From contig URZX01000006.1 in assembly GCA_900552455.1 (NCBI GenBank), positions 34,983 through 98,982 on the forward strand: a DNA stretch of 64,000 nt. The letters are read 5' to 3'. A model generated the notes under the pieces. The model was not told where the DNA came from and did not search any database. It worked only from the letters and a program-made list of their open reading frames with translations. The translations under genes and the position numbers were made by a program. This document shows positions 25,760-35,181 of the stretch, one piece after another; the stretch's first letter is position 1, and every line of letters begins with the position of its first letter. This DNA comes from an uncultured Peptococcaceae bacterium (GTDB taxonomy: Bacteria; Bacillota; Peptococcia; Peptococcales; Peptococcaceae).

Positions 25760-27433
25760 TTACATACGTTCAGGGGCAGAAAGGCCCAAAAGCGTCAGTA
25801 CATTGCGCAGCGTGATGCGAGTGCAGTCGACGAGCGCCAGACGTGCGTCACGCAGGGCTGCATCGTCGGTGAGAACTTTGCAGCTGTTATAGAAACTGTG
25901 GAAGGCATTCGCCAGTTCCTTCGCATAGTAAGCCAGATGATATGGCGCAAGCTCTCTGGCAGCGTCGGCCACTTCCTGTGGCCATTCAGCGAGCTTGCGG
26001 ATCAGCACACGCTCGTTTTCCTCTGTGAGCAGAGAAAGATCGACGTCAGCGGCCTTTGGCGTGTCTACGCCAGCGACGGAGAGAATGCTGCAGATGCGCG
26101 CGTGGGCGTACTGCACATAATAGACAGGGTTGTCGCTGGATTCGGCCTTAGCGAGGTCGAGGTCAAAATCGAGGGCAGAATCCGGGCTGCGCATGATGAA
26201 GAAGAAGCGCGCCGCTTCCTTGCCAACCTCTTCGATCAGCTCGTCCAGCGTGACGTATTTGCCGCTGCGCTTGCTCATCTTGACGATCTCACCGCCGCGA
26301 TAGAGACGCACGAGCTGCATGAGGATGACGGTGATATCGTCGCCGTCGTAGCCCAGCGCCGTCATCGCGCCCTTGAGACGGGCGACGTGGCCGTGGTGGT
26401 CGGCGCCCCAGATGTTGATCAGGCGCTTGTAGCCGCGCTCAAATTTATCGCGATGGTAAGCGATGTCCGCAGCGAAATAGGTTGGCGTGCCGTTGGAGCG
26501 CACGAGGACCTCGTCCTTTTCCTCGCCCCAGTCGGTGGCACGCAGCCACTGAGCGCCGTCTTTTTCGTAGACAACTCCCTTTTCGCGCAGGATATCCACC
26601 ACCTCGTGGACGCTGCCGGCGTCGTGCAGGCTCTGTTCGCTGAACCAGTTGTCGAAGACGACGCCGAAGTTTTCAAGGCTGCCGCGGATGCCGGCGACCT
26701 TTTCCTTGAGGGCGTAGTTTTTCATCAGCTCGCGGCGTTCTGCCTCTGAGAGATCCACGAGGGATTCGCCCTTTTCATCGAGCAGGCGCTGAGCGGTGGC
26801 GATGATGTCCTTGCCGTGGTAGCCGTCCTCTGGAATCTGATAGTCGTCGCGCCCGAGGAGCTCGAAATAGCGCGCTTCCACAGATTTGCCGAGGTTTTCC
26901 ACCTGATTGCCAGCGTCGTTGATGTAGTATTCCTTGTCGCAGACATAGCCGGCTTCGTTCAGCACAGCCGCCAGCGTATCGCCGAGGGCGCCGCCGCGGG
27001 CATTGCCCATGTGCAAGAGCCCCGTCGGATTGGCGCTGACAAATTCCACCTGCACATGCTCGCCGCCGCCGGCGTTCGACTTGCCGTAGTCGGCGTCTTC
27101 CTCCTGGATGGCAGGAAGCACGCGGTTCAGCCAGCCTGGAACGAGGTAGAAATTGATAAAGCCCGGTCCGGCGATCTCCACGCGCTCCACGAGTCCCGGC
27201 AGATCAATGCCGCCGACGATGGCTTCGGCGATCTTGCGCGGATTCTGGCGCAGGATGCGCGTCAGCTGCATGGCGAGGTTCGTCGAGAAATCGCCGTTCT
27301 TTTCATCCTTCGGCGTCTCGATGACAAAGTCCGGCAGCTCCGCCTCTGGCAGCGTGCCTGCGGCCATCGCCTGCGCGCAGGCTGCGGCAACGCCCTGGCG
27401 CAGCGCCGATTGTGTTTCTTCAATAATGTTCAA
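25760..27433 (-). CDS. argS: arginyl-tRNA synthetase
   Basis: 557 aa from a TTG at 27433, chosen because GGGAGG stands 7 bp upstream; longer frames have no ribosome site and extend into the promoter. It is class I: the HIGH-like motif appears as NPTGLLHMGNARGG, the KMSKS loop as VKMSKRSGKYVT, with the N-terminal Add1 domain and the C-terminal DALR anticodon-binding domain (YVQYAHARICSIL...LTLLGLSAPERM). It charges tRNA-Arg. Its promoter carries a palindrome that could be an operator; no T-box leader was recognised. Confidence 0.95.
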   Translation of the reverse strand: MNIIEETQSALRQGVAAACAQAMAAGTLPEAELPDFVIETPKDEKNGDFSTNLAMQLTRILRQNPRKIAEAIVGGIDLPGLVERVEIAGPGFINFYLVPGWLNRVLPAIQEEDADYGKSNAGGGEHVQVEFVSANPTGLLHMGNARGGALGDTLAAVLNEAGYVCDKEYYINDAGNQVENLGKSVEARYFELLGRDDYQIPEDGYHGKDIIATAQRLLDEKGESLVDLSEAERRELMKNYALKEKVAGIRGSLENFGVVFDNWFSEQSLHDAGSVHEVVDILREKGVVYEKDGAQWLRATDWGEEKDEVLVRSNGTPTYFAADIAYHRDKFERGYKRLINIWGADHHGHVARLKGAMTALGYDGDDITVILMQLVRLYRGGEIVKMSKRSGKYVTLDELIEEVGKEAARFFFIMRSPDSALDFDLDLAKAESSDNPVYYVQYAHARICSILSVAGVDTPKAADVDLSLLTEENERVLIRKLAEWPQEVADAARELAPYHLAYYAKELANAFHSFYNSCKVLTDDAALRDARLALVDCTRITLRNVLTLLGLSAPERM

Positions 27434-27522
27434 TAGGATGCCTCCCTTGTTCATGTGTATGATCATCGCTCCGGCAGCGCCGGGCGGTTTGCTCATGCTG
27501 GTATATACACATACCCATCTAA

Positions 27523-27551
27523 ATATTACCACACCGCAGGGGTGTGGTCAA
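27523..27551 (-). promoter_or_regulatory. argS promoter with a palindrome filling the spacer
   Basis: The minus strand reads TTGACC (27551-27546), a 17-bp spacer, TAATAT (27528-27523). ACCACACC-CCTGC-GGTGTGGT, a perfect 8-bp inverted repeat, spans from the end of the -35 to the start of the -10, an ideal repressor site. The start codon lies about 80 bp downstream. Confidence 0.7.
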
Positions 27552-27583
27552 ATAAAATAAGCCCCCGTCCTTGCAGACAGGGG
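27551..27583 (-). terminator. terminator immediately upstream of the argS promoter
   Basis: An 8-bp stem CCCCTGTC/GACGGGGG (one G-T) is followed by CTTATTTTATTTG on the minus strand. No coding gene ends nearby: the murE terminator is 255 bp further upstream. Confidence 0.6.
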
Positions 27584-27830
27584 AATTTGGCGGAGCGTGG
27601 AACTTTCCGCAAACGAATACTGCACAGAAATTTCCGGTCCCCTGGTCCCTCAGATTTTTAACCTTTATCTGGAACGAACAGCACGAACAACGGGTTATAT
27701 TTATCATTCATCCATGCTATATAACTCGTTATTTGTGTTTGTTTTGTAAAATGATTTTACTATTTTTAAGGGACCAAAGGACCAATGGTTTTAGAAACGT
27801 GTCAACCACGCGGTTTCTGCGAATCATCGC
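27584..27830. other. unassigned intergenic interval with GGGACC inverted repeats
   Basis: No convincing ORF. It holds GGTCCcCTGGTCCCT near 27642-27656 and the matching AGGGACCAaAGGACC near 27767-27782, an imperfect inverted pair about 110 bp apart, and it is bounded by terminators on both sides on the minus strand. A short non-coding transcript ending at 27551 is possible. T-box and ribosomal-leader signatures were looked for and not found. Confidence 0.35.
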
Positions 27831-27884
27831 CATAAATTAAGGGACCATTTTATCGAGGAAGTATGCTGGAGAAAATGGTCCCTT
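27831..27884 (-). terminator. terminator after murE-like gene
   Basis: A perfect 13-bp stem AAGGGACCATTTT/AAAATGGTCCCTT with a 20-nt loop is followed on the minus strand by AATTTATGG, and on the plus strand by TCTTCTG, so it may act in both directions. Confidence 0.75.
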
Positions 27885-27925
27885 TCTTCTGTACGTTCCT
27901 CTTCCTTTGCATAATTGTGCGTCAG

Positions 27926-29461
27926 TCAGCGCGGCTCGCAAAAATACACCGACGTCTGCACGCCGTCTTTGTCGCGCGCACTGATGGCTGCTTCTGCCAG
28001 GGGCAGATCGCCGGTGTAAGGCTCTGGGCCGTTCGGCCCTTTCTGGGCGGTTTCGCTGCCCTTGCCGAGGATGAGCACGACGGTGCCTGCCGGCGCAGAA
28101 AGGAGGGCGTCGCGGATGCCTGCTGCCCGGTCGTCGAGGGAAACGACAGGCGTCTCCTGGGTGAAATGGCTGATGATTTCGGCGTTGATATCGAGCACCT
28201 GCTCCTTCGCAGGATCGTCCGGCACGAGGTAGACGCGCGCGCCTTCCTGGCTGACGATCTTGCCGAGATCGCTGCGGCGGCTCTGGGCCTTGCTGCCAGG
28301 CGCGCCAAAGACGAACCACAGGGGCGCACCTGGATATTCGACGTGCACCGTCTCGATGACCTTGCGGAAGCTGATGTCGTTATGGGCGTAGTCGATGATC
28401 GCGGTGACGCCGTCCTGGCTGTGGCGATAGATCATGTGGCCAGCGAAATGCACCTGGGCCAGCACACGCGCGATGGTCTCCACCGAAACGCCGAGGTTGA
28501 GGGCAACAGTCGCTGCTGCCAGGGCATTTTCGACGTTGAAGATGCCCTTCATGGCGGTGGTCAGATGATGGGTTTCGCCCGCTGCATGGAGATCAAAAGC
28601 CATGCCTTCCTTGTCGGATTCGATGTGCTCAGCGCGGTACTGGGCCTCGCCCTCCACGGCGAAGGTCGTGACCTGCTCGCACTGGGCGGCTGCGCGCTGG
28701 ATATCGGCAAAGCGGTCGCTGTTCGGATTGATGTAGGCGTGGCGCGTGACCTTGAACAGCAGGAGCTTGGAGGAGAAATAATCCTCAAAATCCGGATGCT
28801 CGATGTCGCTGATGTGGTCCGGCGCGATGTTCAGAAACACGCCGTCGTCAAAATGGATGCCGCCGACGCGGTGGTATTTCAGCGCCTGGCTGGAAACCTC
28901 GACGATCATACGCGTCAGGCCGTTTTCCACGGCGTCGTCGAGATAGCGGTAGAGATCGATGTTTTCCGGCGTCGTCAGCTGAGCCGGCGCGTCGATCTTG
29001 CCGTCGTAGATGCGCGTGGAGGACGTGAGCCCGCAGAGGGGCAGGCCCTTTTCGCGGGCGTCGACGTCGAGAATGTCCTTTAAGAGGGTGACGGTCGTCG
29101 ATTTTCCTTTGGTGCCGGTGACGCCGATCATGTGCAGCTTTTTCCATGGCGATTCAAAGAAGACATCGGCGGCGACAGCCAGCGCTCGGCGGATATCGCT
29201 GACGATGAGGGCCGTCAGGTCCTCGCCTTCGTCAAAGGGGCGCACGGCAAGATAGGCCACTGCGCCAGCCTCTGCCGCCTTGGTGATGTAGCTTGGCTGG
29301 AAGGTCGCGCCCTTGCAGAGAAAGAGGCTGTTCGCCGTGCATTTGCGGGAATCGTACTGGATGTCCTCGATGACGAGATCCGGATCGCCCTGCCACATGG
29401 TCAGGAGTCCTTCCTCGCGCAGACGCACGATAAATTCTGAGATTGGTATTCTGTGTCTCAT
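27926..29461 (-). CDS. murE: Mur ligase family, MurE-like UDP-MurNAc-tripeptide synthetase
   Basis: 511 aa from ATG 29461 behind GGAGGAAG. The three Mur domains are visible: N-terminal UDP-binding with DSRKC, the central ATPase with P-loop GVTGTKGKSTTVTL and TTPENIDLYRYLDDAV, and the C-terminal domain beginning near LAQVHFAGH. It adds the third residue to UDP-MurNAc-dipeptide. The specificity motif that reads DNPR in diaminopimelate-adding enzymes reads VPDDPAKEQV here, without the Arg, so the third residue may not be meso-diaminopimelate, or this is a divergent paralogue. The start overlaps prmA (ATGA), an odd pairing that suggests a shared transcript from the prmA promoter. Confidence 0.8.
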   Translation of the reverse strand: MRHRIPISEFIVRLREEGLLTMWQGDPDLVIEDIQYDSRKCTANSLFLCKGATFQPSYITKAAEAGAVAYLAVRPFDEGEDLTALIVSDIRRALAVAADVFFESPWKKLHMIGVTGTKGKSTTVTLLKDILDVDAREKGLPLCGLTSSTRIYDGKIDAPAQLTTPENIDLYRYLDDAVENGLTRMIVEVSSQALKYHRVGGIHFDDGVFLNIAPDHISDIEHPDFEDYFSSKLLLFKVTRHAYINPNSDRFADIQRAAAQCEQVTTFAVEGEAQYRAEHIESDKEGMAFDLHAAGETHHLTTAMKGIFNVENALAAATVALNLGVSVETIARVLAQVHFAGHMIYRHSQDGVTAIIDYAHNDISFRKVIETVHVEYPGAPLWFVFGAPGSKAQSRRSDLGKIVSQEGARVYLVPDDPAKEQVLDINAEIISHFTQETPVVSLDDRAAGIRDALLSAPAGTVVLILGKGSETAQKGPNGPEPYTGDLPLAEAAISARDKDGVQTSVYFCEPR

Positions 29462-30393
29462 GCTTCTTCCTCCTTCATTTCTGCGAGAATCGCGCACCAT
29501 TCGCCGTCCTCGCGCTGTTCAACGACGGCAAATCCTGCTACCGAGAGCGCCTCGCGAACGTCTGCTGCGCGTGTGAGCAGCACGCCGGAGCAGAGAAAGC
29601 GTCCGCCTGGCGCCAGATGCGCGCGCAAATCCGGCACAAGCTTGAGGATCACATCGGCGACGATGTTCGCGATGATGAGATCCGCTTCGCCGACGCAGCC
29701 GCGCAAAAGATCGCTCTTGTAGATCATCAGCTGGGAATTGTTGCGGGCAGCGTTCTGCACCGCAGCCCAGACCGCTACGTCGTCGTAATCCATCGCGTCC
29801 ACACGCCCGGCGCCCAGCGCCCGCGCGGCGATCGCAAGGATGCCGCTGCCGGTGCCGACGTCGAAGACGGTCATCTCCGGCGTGATCAGCTCCTCCAGCC
29901 AGGCCATGCACAGCGACGTTGTCTCATGCTCGCCGGTGCCGAAGGCCATGCCAGGATCGATGCGGATGACGATGTCCTCGGGATAATCTGGCTCGAGCCA
30001 TTCCGGCACCACCTGGATGCGGCTGCCGTAGTGCAGCACATGGTAGTGCGCCTTCCAGCTTTCGGACCAGTCTTCGTTTTCCACGCGCTGCTCCTGCCAG
30101 CTGCAGTTTTCGTCAATGCGCGCAAGCTCCGCCTCCACAGCGTCGCGCAGCGCCTTGTAGTCCGCCTGCCAGCCTTCGTTCATCTCAAAATGGCCCGAGA
30201 CCTTGAGCTGCTCCCGCGCCAGGATATCCTCTGAAAACTCGTGGGCGTCCCAGTCGTCGCTTTCCACATGCTTGAGGATCGACTGCGGATCGTCCACCAT
30301 CACACCGTTTGGGAAAGCCTCGTTAAAGAGCGCCGTCACAGCCTCCAACCCGCGGCGGCTCGCCAACACACACGTTACTTCCATCCAATCCAA
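29458..30393 (-). CDS. prmA: ribosomal protein L11 methyltransferase PrmA
   Basis: 311 aa (TTG start at 30393; ATG 30384 is an alternative). The SAM-binding motif I DVGTGSGILAIAA, post-I VDAMDYD and the PrmA signature NIVADVIL are present, plus MAFGTGEHETT preceding motif I. The N-terminal about 110 residues form the L11-recognition domain. It trimethylates L11. It overlaps the MurE-like gene by 4 bp and has its own promoter about 65-90 bp upstream. Confidence 0.92.
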   Translation of the reverse strand: MDWMEVTCVLASRRGLEAVTALFNEAFPNGVMVDDPQSILKHVESDDWDAHEFSEDILAREQLKVSGHFEMNEGWQADYKALRDAVEAELARIDENCSWQEQRVENEDWSESWKAHYHVLHYGSRIQVVPEWLEPDYPEDIVIRIDPGMAFGTGEHETTSLCMAWLEELITPEMTVFDVGTGSGILAIAARALGAGRVDAMDYDDVAVWAAVQNAARNNSQLMIYKSDLLRGCVGEADLIIANIVADVILKLVPDLRAHLAPGGRFLCSGVLLTRAADVREALSVAGFAVVEQREDGEWCAILAEMKEEEA

Positions 30394-30456
30394 AATATCA
30401 CCTGAATTTCTATTGATTCGACGCAGCTGCGCCGTAAAATGTCACATACACCCTTT

Positions 30457-30485
30457 AGGATACCAAAAACCCCGCGCCTTGTCAT
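30457..30485 (-). promoter_or_regulatory. prmA promoter
   Basis: ATGACA (30485-30480) and TATCCT (30462-30457) on the minus strand, spacer 17 bp. It lies just after the hemW stop; no terminator was recognised between hemW and prmA, so read-through is also possible. Confidence 0.6.
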
Positions 30486-30535
30486 TGGATTTTCGCCGAA
30501 AATGCGCAGCCAGCAGCAAATTCTCCGTCAGCGCA

Positions 30536-31663
30536 TCAGATAAAGAGTTCAAACACCCAGTTGCCGAGGCTGCGTCCGGCGTCGGTGAGGCGCAGCTGTC
30601 CATCTTCCAGCACAAGCCAGCCGCGCTCGCGCCCTTCTGCCACAGCGTCAGGAAAAACGTCCGCGACCTCCTCGCCGTAAAGCGCGCGAAATGCTGCCAG
30701 CGAAAGCCCAGCGTTCATGCGCAGCGCCATGAACACGCTCTCGCTCATCTGCTCTGCGCGCGTGAGACGTTCCTCCTTCGCTGGCGGCAGCGCGCCGCTG
30801 GCGAGGGCGCGACAGTACGCGCCGAAGTCGGCGGTGTTCGTGCGGCGCACTGGGCGTTCCCAGCTCGTCGCACCAAGGCCGAGGCCGAGATAATCGTCGA
30901 GCCGCCAGTACAGCTGGTTGTGCTGCGAGGCAAAGCCTGCTCGCGCATAGTTCGAGATCTCATACTGCGCATAGCCAGCATCGCGCAGCCAGCCACGCTG
31001 CGCCGCAAACCAACGCGCCGCGCCGTCCTCGTCGACAGCTGGCAGCGTGCCGGCGTCCATGCGTCGCACGATCGCCGTGCCTTCCTCAGGAATGAGCTGG
31101 TAGAGGGAAAGATGCTGCGGTTCCAGGGCGATGGCCTGCGCGATCGTATCGCGCCACTGCGCCTCGCTCTGCCCCGGCAGGCCGTACATGAGATCGAGGT
31201 TCACATTCGTAAAGCCCGCTTCCCGCGCCAGCTGCACCGCCTCCTGCGCCTCCTGCGCCGTGTGGATGCGGCCGAGGGTCTGCAGCAGGCCGTCGTCAAA
31301 GCTCTGCACGCCGAAGGAAAGCCGATTCACGCCGCCGCCTCCCAGCACAGCGAGCTTCTCCCGATCCACCGTGCCAGGATTGGCCTCGACGGTGAATTCC
31401 TCCACCCCAGCGAGATCGACGCAGGTCGCCAGCGTCTGCAGCAGCGTTCGCAGCTCGTGCGCAGAAAGCGCCGTTGGCGTGCCGCCGCCGATGAAGATCG
31501 TCTGCGGATGCTGCCAGCGTCCGCGCAGGCGCAGGCGCATCTCGGCGCAGAGCGCGTCCAGATACTGTGCCTTCTGAGCACTGTGACGCCCCGGGAAGGA
31601 AAGAAAATCGCAGTAGGCGCATTTCTGATCACAAAAGGGAATATGAATGTAAAGTCCGATCAT
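30536..31663 (-). CDS. hemW: HemW-like radical SAM protein
   Basis: 375 aa from ATG 31663 behind AGGAGG. Radical SAM cluster motif CDQKCAYC follows the HemN/HemW start GLYIHIPFC; GGGTPTAL, EANPGT and NRLSFGVQSFDDGLL are further family motifs, and the C-terminal HemN domain closes the protein. HemW is a heme chaperone rather than a coproporphyrinogen dehydrogenase; the missing extra Cys of true HemN (CxxxCxxCxC reads C-D-F here) supports HemW. It follows lepA, an ordering common in Bacillota, with a terminator squeezed between them. Confidence 0.9.
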   Translation of the reverse strand: MIGLYIHIPFCDQKCAYCDFLSFPGRHSAQKAQYLDALCAEMRLRLRGRWQHPQTIFIGGGTPTALSAHELRTLLQTLATCVDLAGVEEFTVEANPGTVDREKLAVLGGGGVNRLSFGVQSFDDGLLQTLGRIHTAQEAQEAVQLAREAGFTNVNLDLMYGLPGQSEAQWRDTIAQAIALEPQHLSLYQLIPEEGTAIVRRMDAGTLPAVDEDGAARWFAAQRGWLRDAGYAQYEISNYARAGFASQHNQLYWRLDDYLGLGLGATSWERPVRRTNTADFGAYCRALASGALPPAKEERLTRAEQMSESVFMALRMNAGLSLAAFRALYGEEVADVFPDAVAEGRERGWLVLEDGQLRLTDAGRSLGNWVFELFI

Positions 31664-31676
31664 ATAAACCTCCTGA

Positions 31677-31705
31677 GAAAAAAACCGCTGTGCGAGACAG
31701 CGGTT
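31677..31705 (-). terminator. terminator between lepA and hemW
   Basis: An 8-bp stem AACCGCTG/CAGCGGTT with a 7-nt loop is followed by six T's on the minus strand. It ends about 4 bp before the hemW ribosome site, so hemW translation depends on read-through or on a promoter I did not find. Confidence 0.85.
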
Positions 31706-31713
31706 CGTTGTCA

Positions 31714-33513
31714 TTATTCGTCGTCCAGGCTCAGCACCGCCATGAAGGCTTCCTGTGGGATTTCCACACTGCCGACCTGCTTCATGCGTTTCTTCCCTTC
31801 CTTCTGCTTTTCCAGAAGCTTGCGCTTGCGGCTGATATCCCCGCCGTAGCATTTGTCGAGGACGTTCTTACGCAGCGCCTTGACGGTCTCGCGGGCGATG
31901 ACCTTGTTGCCGATGGCTGCCTGGATCGGCACCTCGAACATCTGGCGCGGGATCAGGCTGCGCAGCTTCGCCACGAGGGCGCGTCCGCGATAGTAGGCCT
32001 TGTCCTTGTGCACGATGCAGGAGAGGGCGTCGACCTGCTCGCCGTTGACGAGGATGTCGAGCTTGACAAGGTTGCTCTTGCGGTAGCCGTTCATCTCGTA
32101 GTCCATCGACGCGTAGCCTTTGGTGCGGGTCTTCAGCAGATCGAAATAGTCGAAGACGATCTCCGCCAGCGGAATGTCGTAGGTGATCGTCACGCGCGTT
32201 TTCGTCATGTACTGCATATCGATGAAAACGCCGCGCTTATCCTGAGAAAGCTCCATGACCGCGCCGACGAAATCCTTCGGCACCATGACATCGACGCGCA
32301 CATACGGCTCTTCGATGTGATCGATGCGCTGCGGCGCTGGCAGCTGGGATGGGTTGTCGACTTCGACCATGGTGTTGTTGGTCTGGTAAACGTGGTAGAT
32401 AACACTCGGCGCCGTCGTGATCAGCGTCAGATTGTACTCACGCTCGAGACGCTCCTGGATGATCTCCATGTGCAGCATGCCGAGGAAGCCACAGCGAAAG
32501 CCAAAGCCCAGCGCCTGCGACGTTTCCGGCTCAAATTCCAGCGAAGCATCGTTCAAGCTGAGCTTGGCCAGCGAATCCTTGAGATCCGGATACTGCTCGT
32601 TGTCCACCGGATAGAGCCCGCAGAAGACCATCGGCACCGCGCGCTTGTAGCCAGGCAGCGCTTCCGGCGCAGGCCGCGCAGCGTCTGTGATGGTATCGCC
32701 GACGCGCGTATCGCTGACCTGCTTCATGCTCGCTGCCACATAGCCAACTTCGCCGGCAGAGAGGGCCTTGACCTTCTTCTCCTTCGGCGTGTGCACACCG
32801 AGCTCCGTCACCTCGAAGGAACGGTCGTTGTGCATCATGTGGATCGTCATATTGTCGCGCAGCGTCCCCTGGATCACGCGGATGTAGGCGATGGCGCCGC
32901 GGTAGGAATCGTAATACGAGTCAAAGATCAGCGCCTGCAGCGGTGCTTTGGCGTCGCCTTCCGGCGCTGGAATGCGCTGAACGATGGCTTCAAGGATCTC
33001 CTCGATCCCTTCGCCGGTCTTCGCCGAGCAGAGGATCGCGTCGGACGCATCCAGCCCGATGACCTCCTCGATCTCATCCTTGACCACATCTGGCTGGGCG
33101 CTCGGCAAATCGATCTTGTTGATCACCGGGATGATCTCGAGATCGTGCTCCAGCGCCAGATACACATTCGCCAGCGTCTGCGCTTCAATGCCCTGGGCCG
33201 CGTCCACGACCAAAAGCGCCCCTTCGCAGGCTGCCAGCGAGCGCGAGACCTCGTAGGAAAAGTCGACGTGCCCCGGCGTGTCGATGAGATTGAGAACGTA
33301 TTCCTTTCCGTCCTTCGCTTTATAATTGATGCGCACAGTCTGCAGCTTGATCGTGATGCCGCGCTCGCGCTCGATGTCCATATTGTCAAGGAGCTGTGAC
33401 TGCATCTCGCGCTTTTCGACCGCGCCGGTCATTTCCAGCAGACGATCCGCCAGCGTCGACTTGCCGTGGTCGATGTGGGCGATGATGCAGAAATTGCGGA
33501 TGTTTTCTTGCAT
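31714..33513 (-). CDS. lepA: elongation factor 4 (LepA)
   Basis: 599 aa. GTPase motifs: G1 [10 protein letters not shown]2 around RERGITIK, G3 DTPGH, G4 NKIDLP. Domains II, III and V follow, and the LepA-specific C-terminal domain ([42 protein letters not shown]) is complete, separating it from EF-G and TypA. It back-translocates stalled ribosomes. It starts 18 bp after murJ. Confidence 0.96.
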   Translation of the reverse strand: MQENIRNFCIIAHIDHGKSTLADRLLEMTGAVEKREMQSQLLDNMDIERERGITIKLQTVRINYKAKDGKEYVLNLIDTPGHVDFSYEVSRSLAACEGALLVVDAAQGIEAQTLANVYLALEHDLEIIPVINKIDLPSAQPDVVKDEIEEVIGLDASDAILCSAKTGEGIEEILEAIVQRIPAPEGDAKAPLQALIFDSYYDSYRGAIAYIRVIQGTLRDNMTIHMMHNDRSFEVTELGVHTPKEKKVKALSAGEVGYVAASMKQVSDTRVGDTITDAARPAPEALPGYKRAVPMVFCGLYPVDNEQYPDLKDSLAKLSLNDASLEFEPETSQALGFGFRCGFLGMLHMEIIQERLEREYNLTLITTAPSVIYHVYQTNNTMVEVDNPSQLPAPQRIDHIEEPYVRVDVMVPKDFVGAVMELSQDKRGVFIDMQYMTKTRVTITYDIPLAEIVFDYFDLLKTRTKGYASMDYEMNGYRKSNLVKLDILVNGEQVDALSCIVHKDKAYYRGRALVAKLRSLIPRQMFEVPIQAAIGNKVIARETVKALRKNVLDKCYGGDISRKRKLLEKQKEGKKRMKQVGSVEIPQEAFMAVLSLDDE

Positions 33514-33531
33514 AGCTTCTCCTTTCTTTGA

Positions 33532-35106
33532 TTAACGATGTAACTTCCTTCTCACCATGGCAATGGCCGCCTGCATCTCCTTAATGCGCAGCACGATGGC
33601 CATGACCACATAGATCACCATACCGATGCCGATCGCCGCAAACAGCTCAACAAGCTGCTGCGTTTTCGACGTGATATCGATGAACGATTCGCTCGCCGCC
33701 AGGAACACCAGCACGCCGGCACCCATTGCCGCCGAAGCGATGATGATCTTGCCGAGAGAGACCATGATCTCGCGGCTGCCAAGATCGCCGACCTTCTGAT
33801 AGAGCAGCATGTACAGCAGCACCATCGAGACCAGCCCCGCGACAGAATAGGCCAGCGCCAGCCCCTGCGCCTTGAAGGGACCGACCATGAGAAAACTCAA
33901 CACGATGTTGATGATGATGATCGTGCAGTTGACGATGACCGCGCGCTTGGAATCGCGCAGCGCATACATGCCGCGGTTCAGCACCTGCTGCTGGCTGTAG
34001 CCGATGATCCCGATGCAGTAGAAGATCAGCACCGACGCCGTGAGCGCGACGTTGTCCTCGGTGAATTTCCCCTGCATAAAGAGGGCACGGATCAGCGGTT
34101 CGGCGACGACCATGAGGCCGACGCTCGCCGGGATCAGGATGAAATTGTTCAGGTTCACGCTCTCCACGAGCTTGTCCTTGAACGTGCGGATATCGCGCTT
34201 GGCGATGAGCTCTGTCAGCACAGGAAAAACTGCCGACGCGATCGCCGTCGCAAAGATCCCCACCGGCAGCTGCATCAGGCGGTTGGCGTTGTTCAGCGCC
34301 GTGACTGTGCCGGCGTCAAGCTGGCTGCCGAGGTTCTGCGTCACAAAGGTGTTGAGATAAACGACAGAAAGCCCCAGCACCACCGGCAGCGCCAGGCGGA
34401 AAAATTCGTGCACGCCAGGATGCTTGAAATCCAGCACCGGCATCCATTTTACGCCGATCTTGAGAAGGATCGGAAAATGGATGATAAAGTTGAGATAACT
34501 CCCGACAACGACACCGATCGCAAAGCCCGTGATGCCGATCGTCGGCATCAGCCAGAGCCCGAAGGCGATGATCGCAATATTGTACAGAAGCGAGCCCACC
34601 GCCGGCGCCGTGAACTGCTGATAAACATGACAGATCCCCTGGCAGATCCCGCTGAGACACATCATAAAGCTCTGCAGGAGCATGATGCGCGTGAGATAGA
34701 TCGCCAGCTCCTTCGTTTCTTCCGCGTAGCCGACTGCCAGAAAATGGTCCATGATGAACGGCACCGAGAGATAGAAAAACGTCATCAGCACAACCACAGC
34801 GATCAGCATCGCGTTGAAGATCGTGCTCGCCACGCGCCAGGCCTGGTCCTCCTGGTCGCGGTTGATGTACTCACTGAGCACCGGAATGAACGCCGTCGAA
34901 AACGCGCCGCCCACGAGGATCAGATAGAGAAAATCAGGGATCAAAAACGCAGCCTTGTAAGCGTCTGTCATCCACCCCTGCCCGAAGACAGTGGTCATGA
35001 CGATCTCACGCACATAGCCCAGCACGCGGGAGAGCGCGCTCATGATCACGAGAAAGCCCGTGATCTGGGCGAGAGAACGTCGTTTGAGCTTGGCTCCGTC
35101 AGCCAT
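33532..35106 (-). CDS. murJ: lipid II flippase MurJ
   Basis: 524 aa from ATG 35106 behind GAAAGGGGTG. It has 14 hydrophobic helices of the MviN/MurJ type, with typical VLGYVREIVMTTVFGQG near the N-terminus, GGAFSTAFIPVLSEY, and LMQLPVGIFATAIASAVFP. It flips lipid II across the membrane for peptidoglycan synthesis. It is grouped with lepA and preceded by glnN. Confidence 0.92.
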   Translation of the reverse strand: MADGAKLKRRSLAQITGFLVIMSALSRVLGYVREIVMTTVFGQGWMTDAYKAAFLIPDFLYLILVGGAFSTAFIPVLSEYINRDQEDQAWRVASTIFNAMLIAVVVLMTFFYLSVPFIMDHFLAVGYAEETKELAIYLTRIMLLQSFMMCLSGICQGICHVYQQFTAPAVGSLLYNIAIIAFGLWLMPTIGITGFAIGVVVGSYLNFIIHFPILLKIGVKWMPVLDFKHPGVHEFFRLALPVVLGLSVVYLNTFVTQNLGSQLDAGTVTALNNANRLMQLPVGIFATAIASAVFPVLTELIAKRDIRTFKDKLVESVNLNNFILIPASVGLMVVAEPLIRALFMQGKFTEDNVALTASVLIFYCIGIIGYSQQQVLNRGMYALRDSKRAVIVNCTIIIINIVLSFLMVGPFKAQGLALAYSVAGLVSMVLLYMLLYQKVGDLGSREIMVSLGKIIIASAAMGAGVLVFLAASESFIDITSKTQQLVELFAAIGIGMVIYVVMAIVLRIKEMQAAIAMVRRKLHR

Positions 35107-35130
35107 ATGAGCACCCCTTTCGATAACCAA

Positions 35131-35158
35131 CAAAAGAAGAGGGAACTGCGAGAGTCCC
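35131..35158 (-). terminator. weak terminator after glnN
   Basis: The minus strand GGGACT...AGTTCCC pairs with one bulge and is followed by TCTTCTTTTG. Stability is modest. Confidence 0.45.
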
Positions 35159-35181
35159 CCCAAACTATTTCATTAACCAGC

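Noticed and set aside
27519..27707. 62-codon minus-strand ORF
   Set aside because: It runs through a terminator and the argS promoter, has no ribosome site and no family resemblance.
27434..27840. T-box leader for argS
   Set aside because: No TGGNACCGCG-type antiterminator core or stem I motifs; the argS promoter lies inside the interval, downstream of the only terminator.
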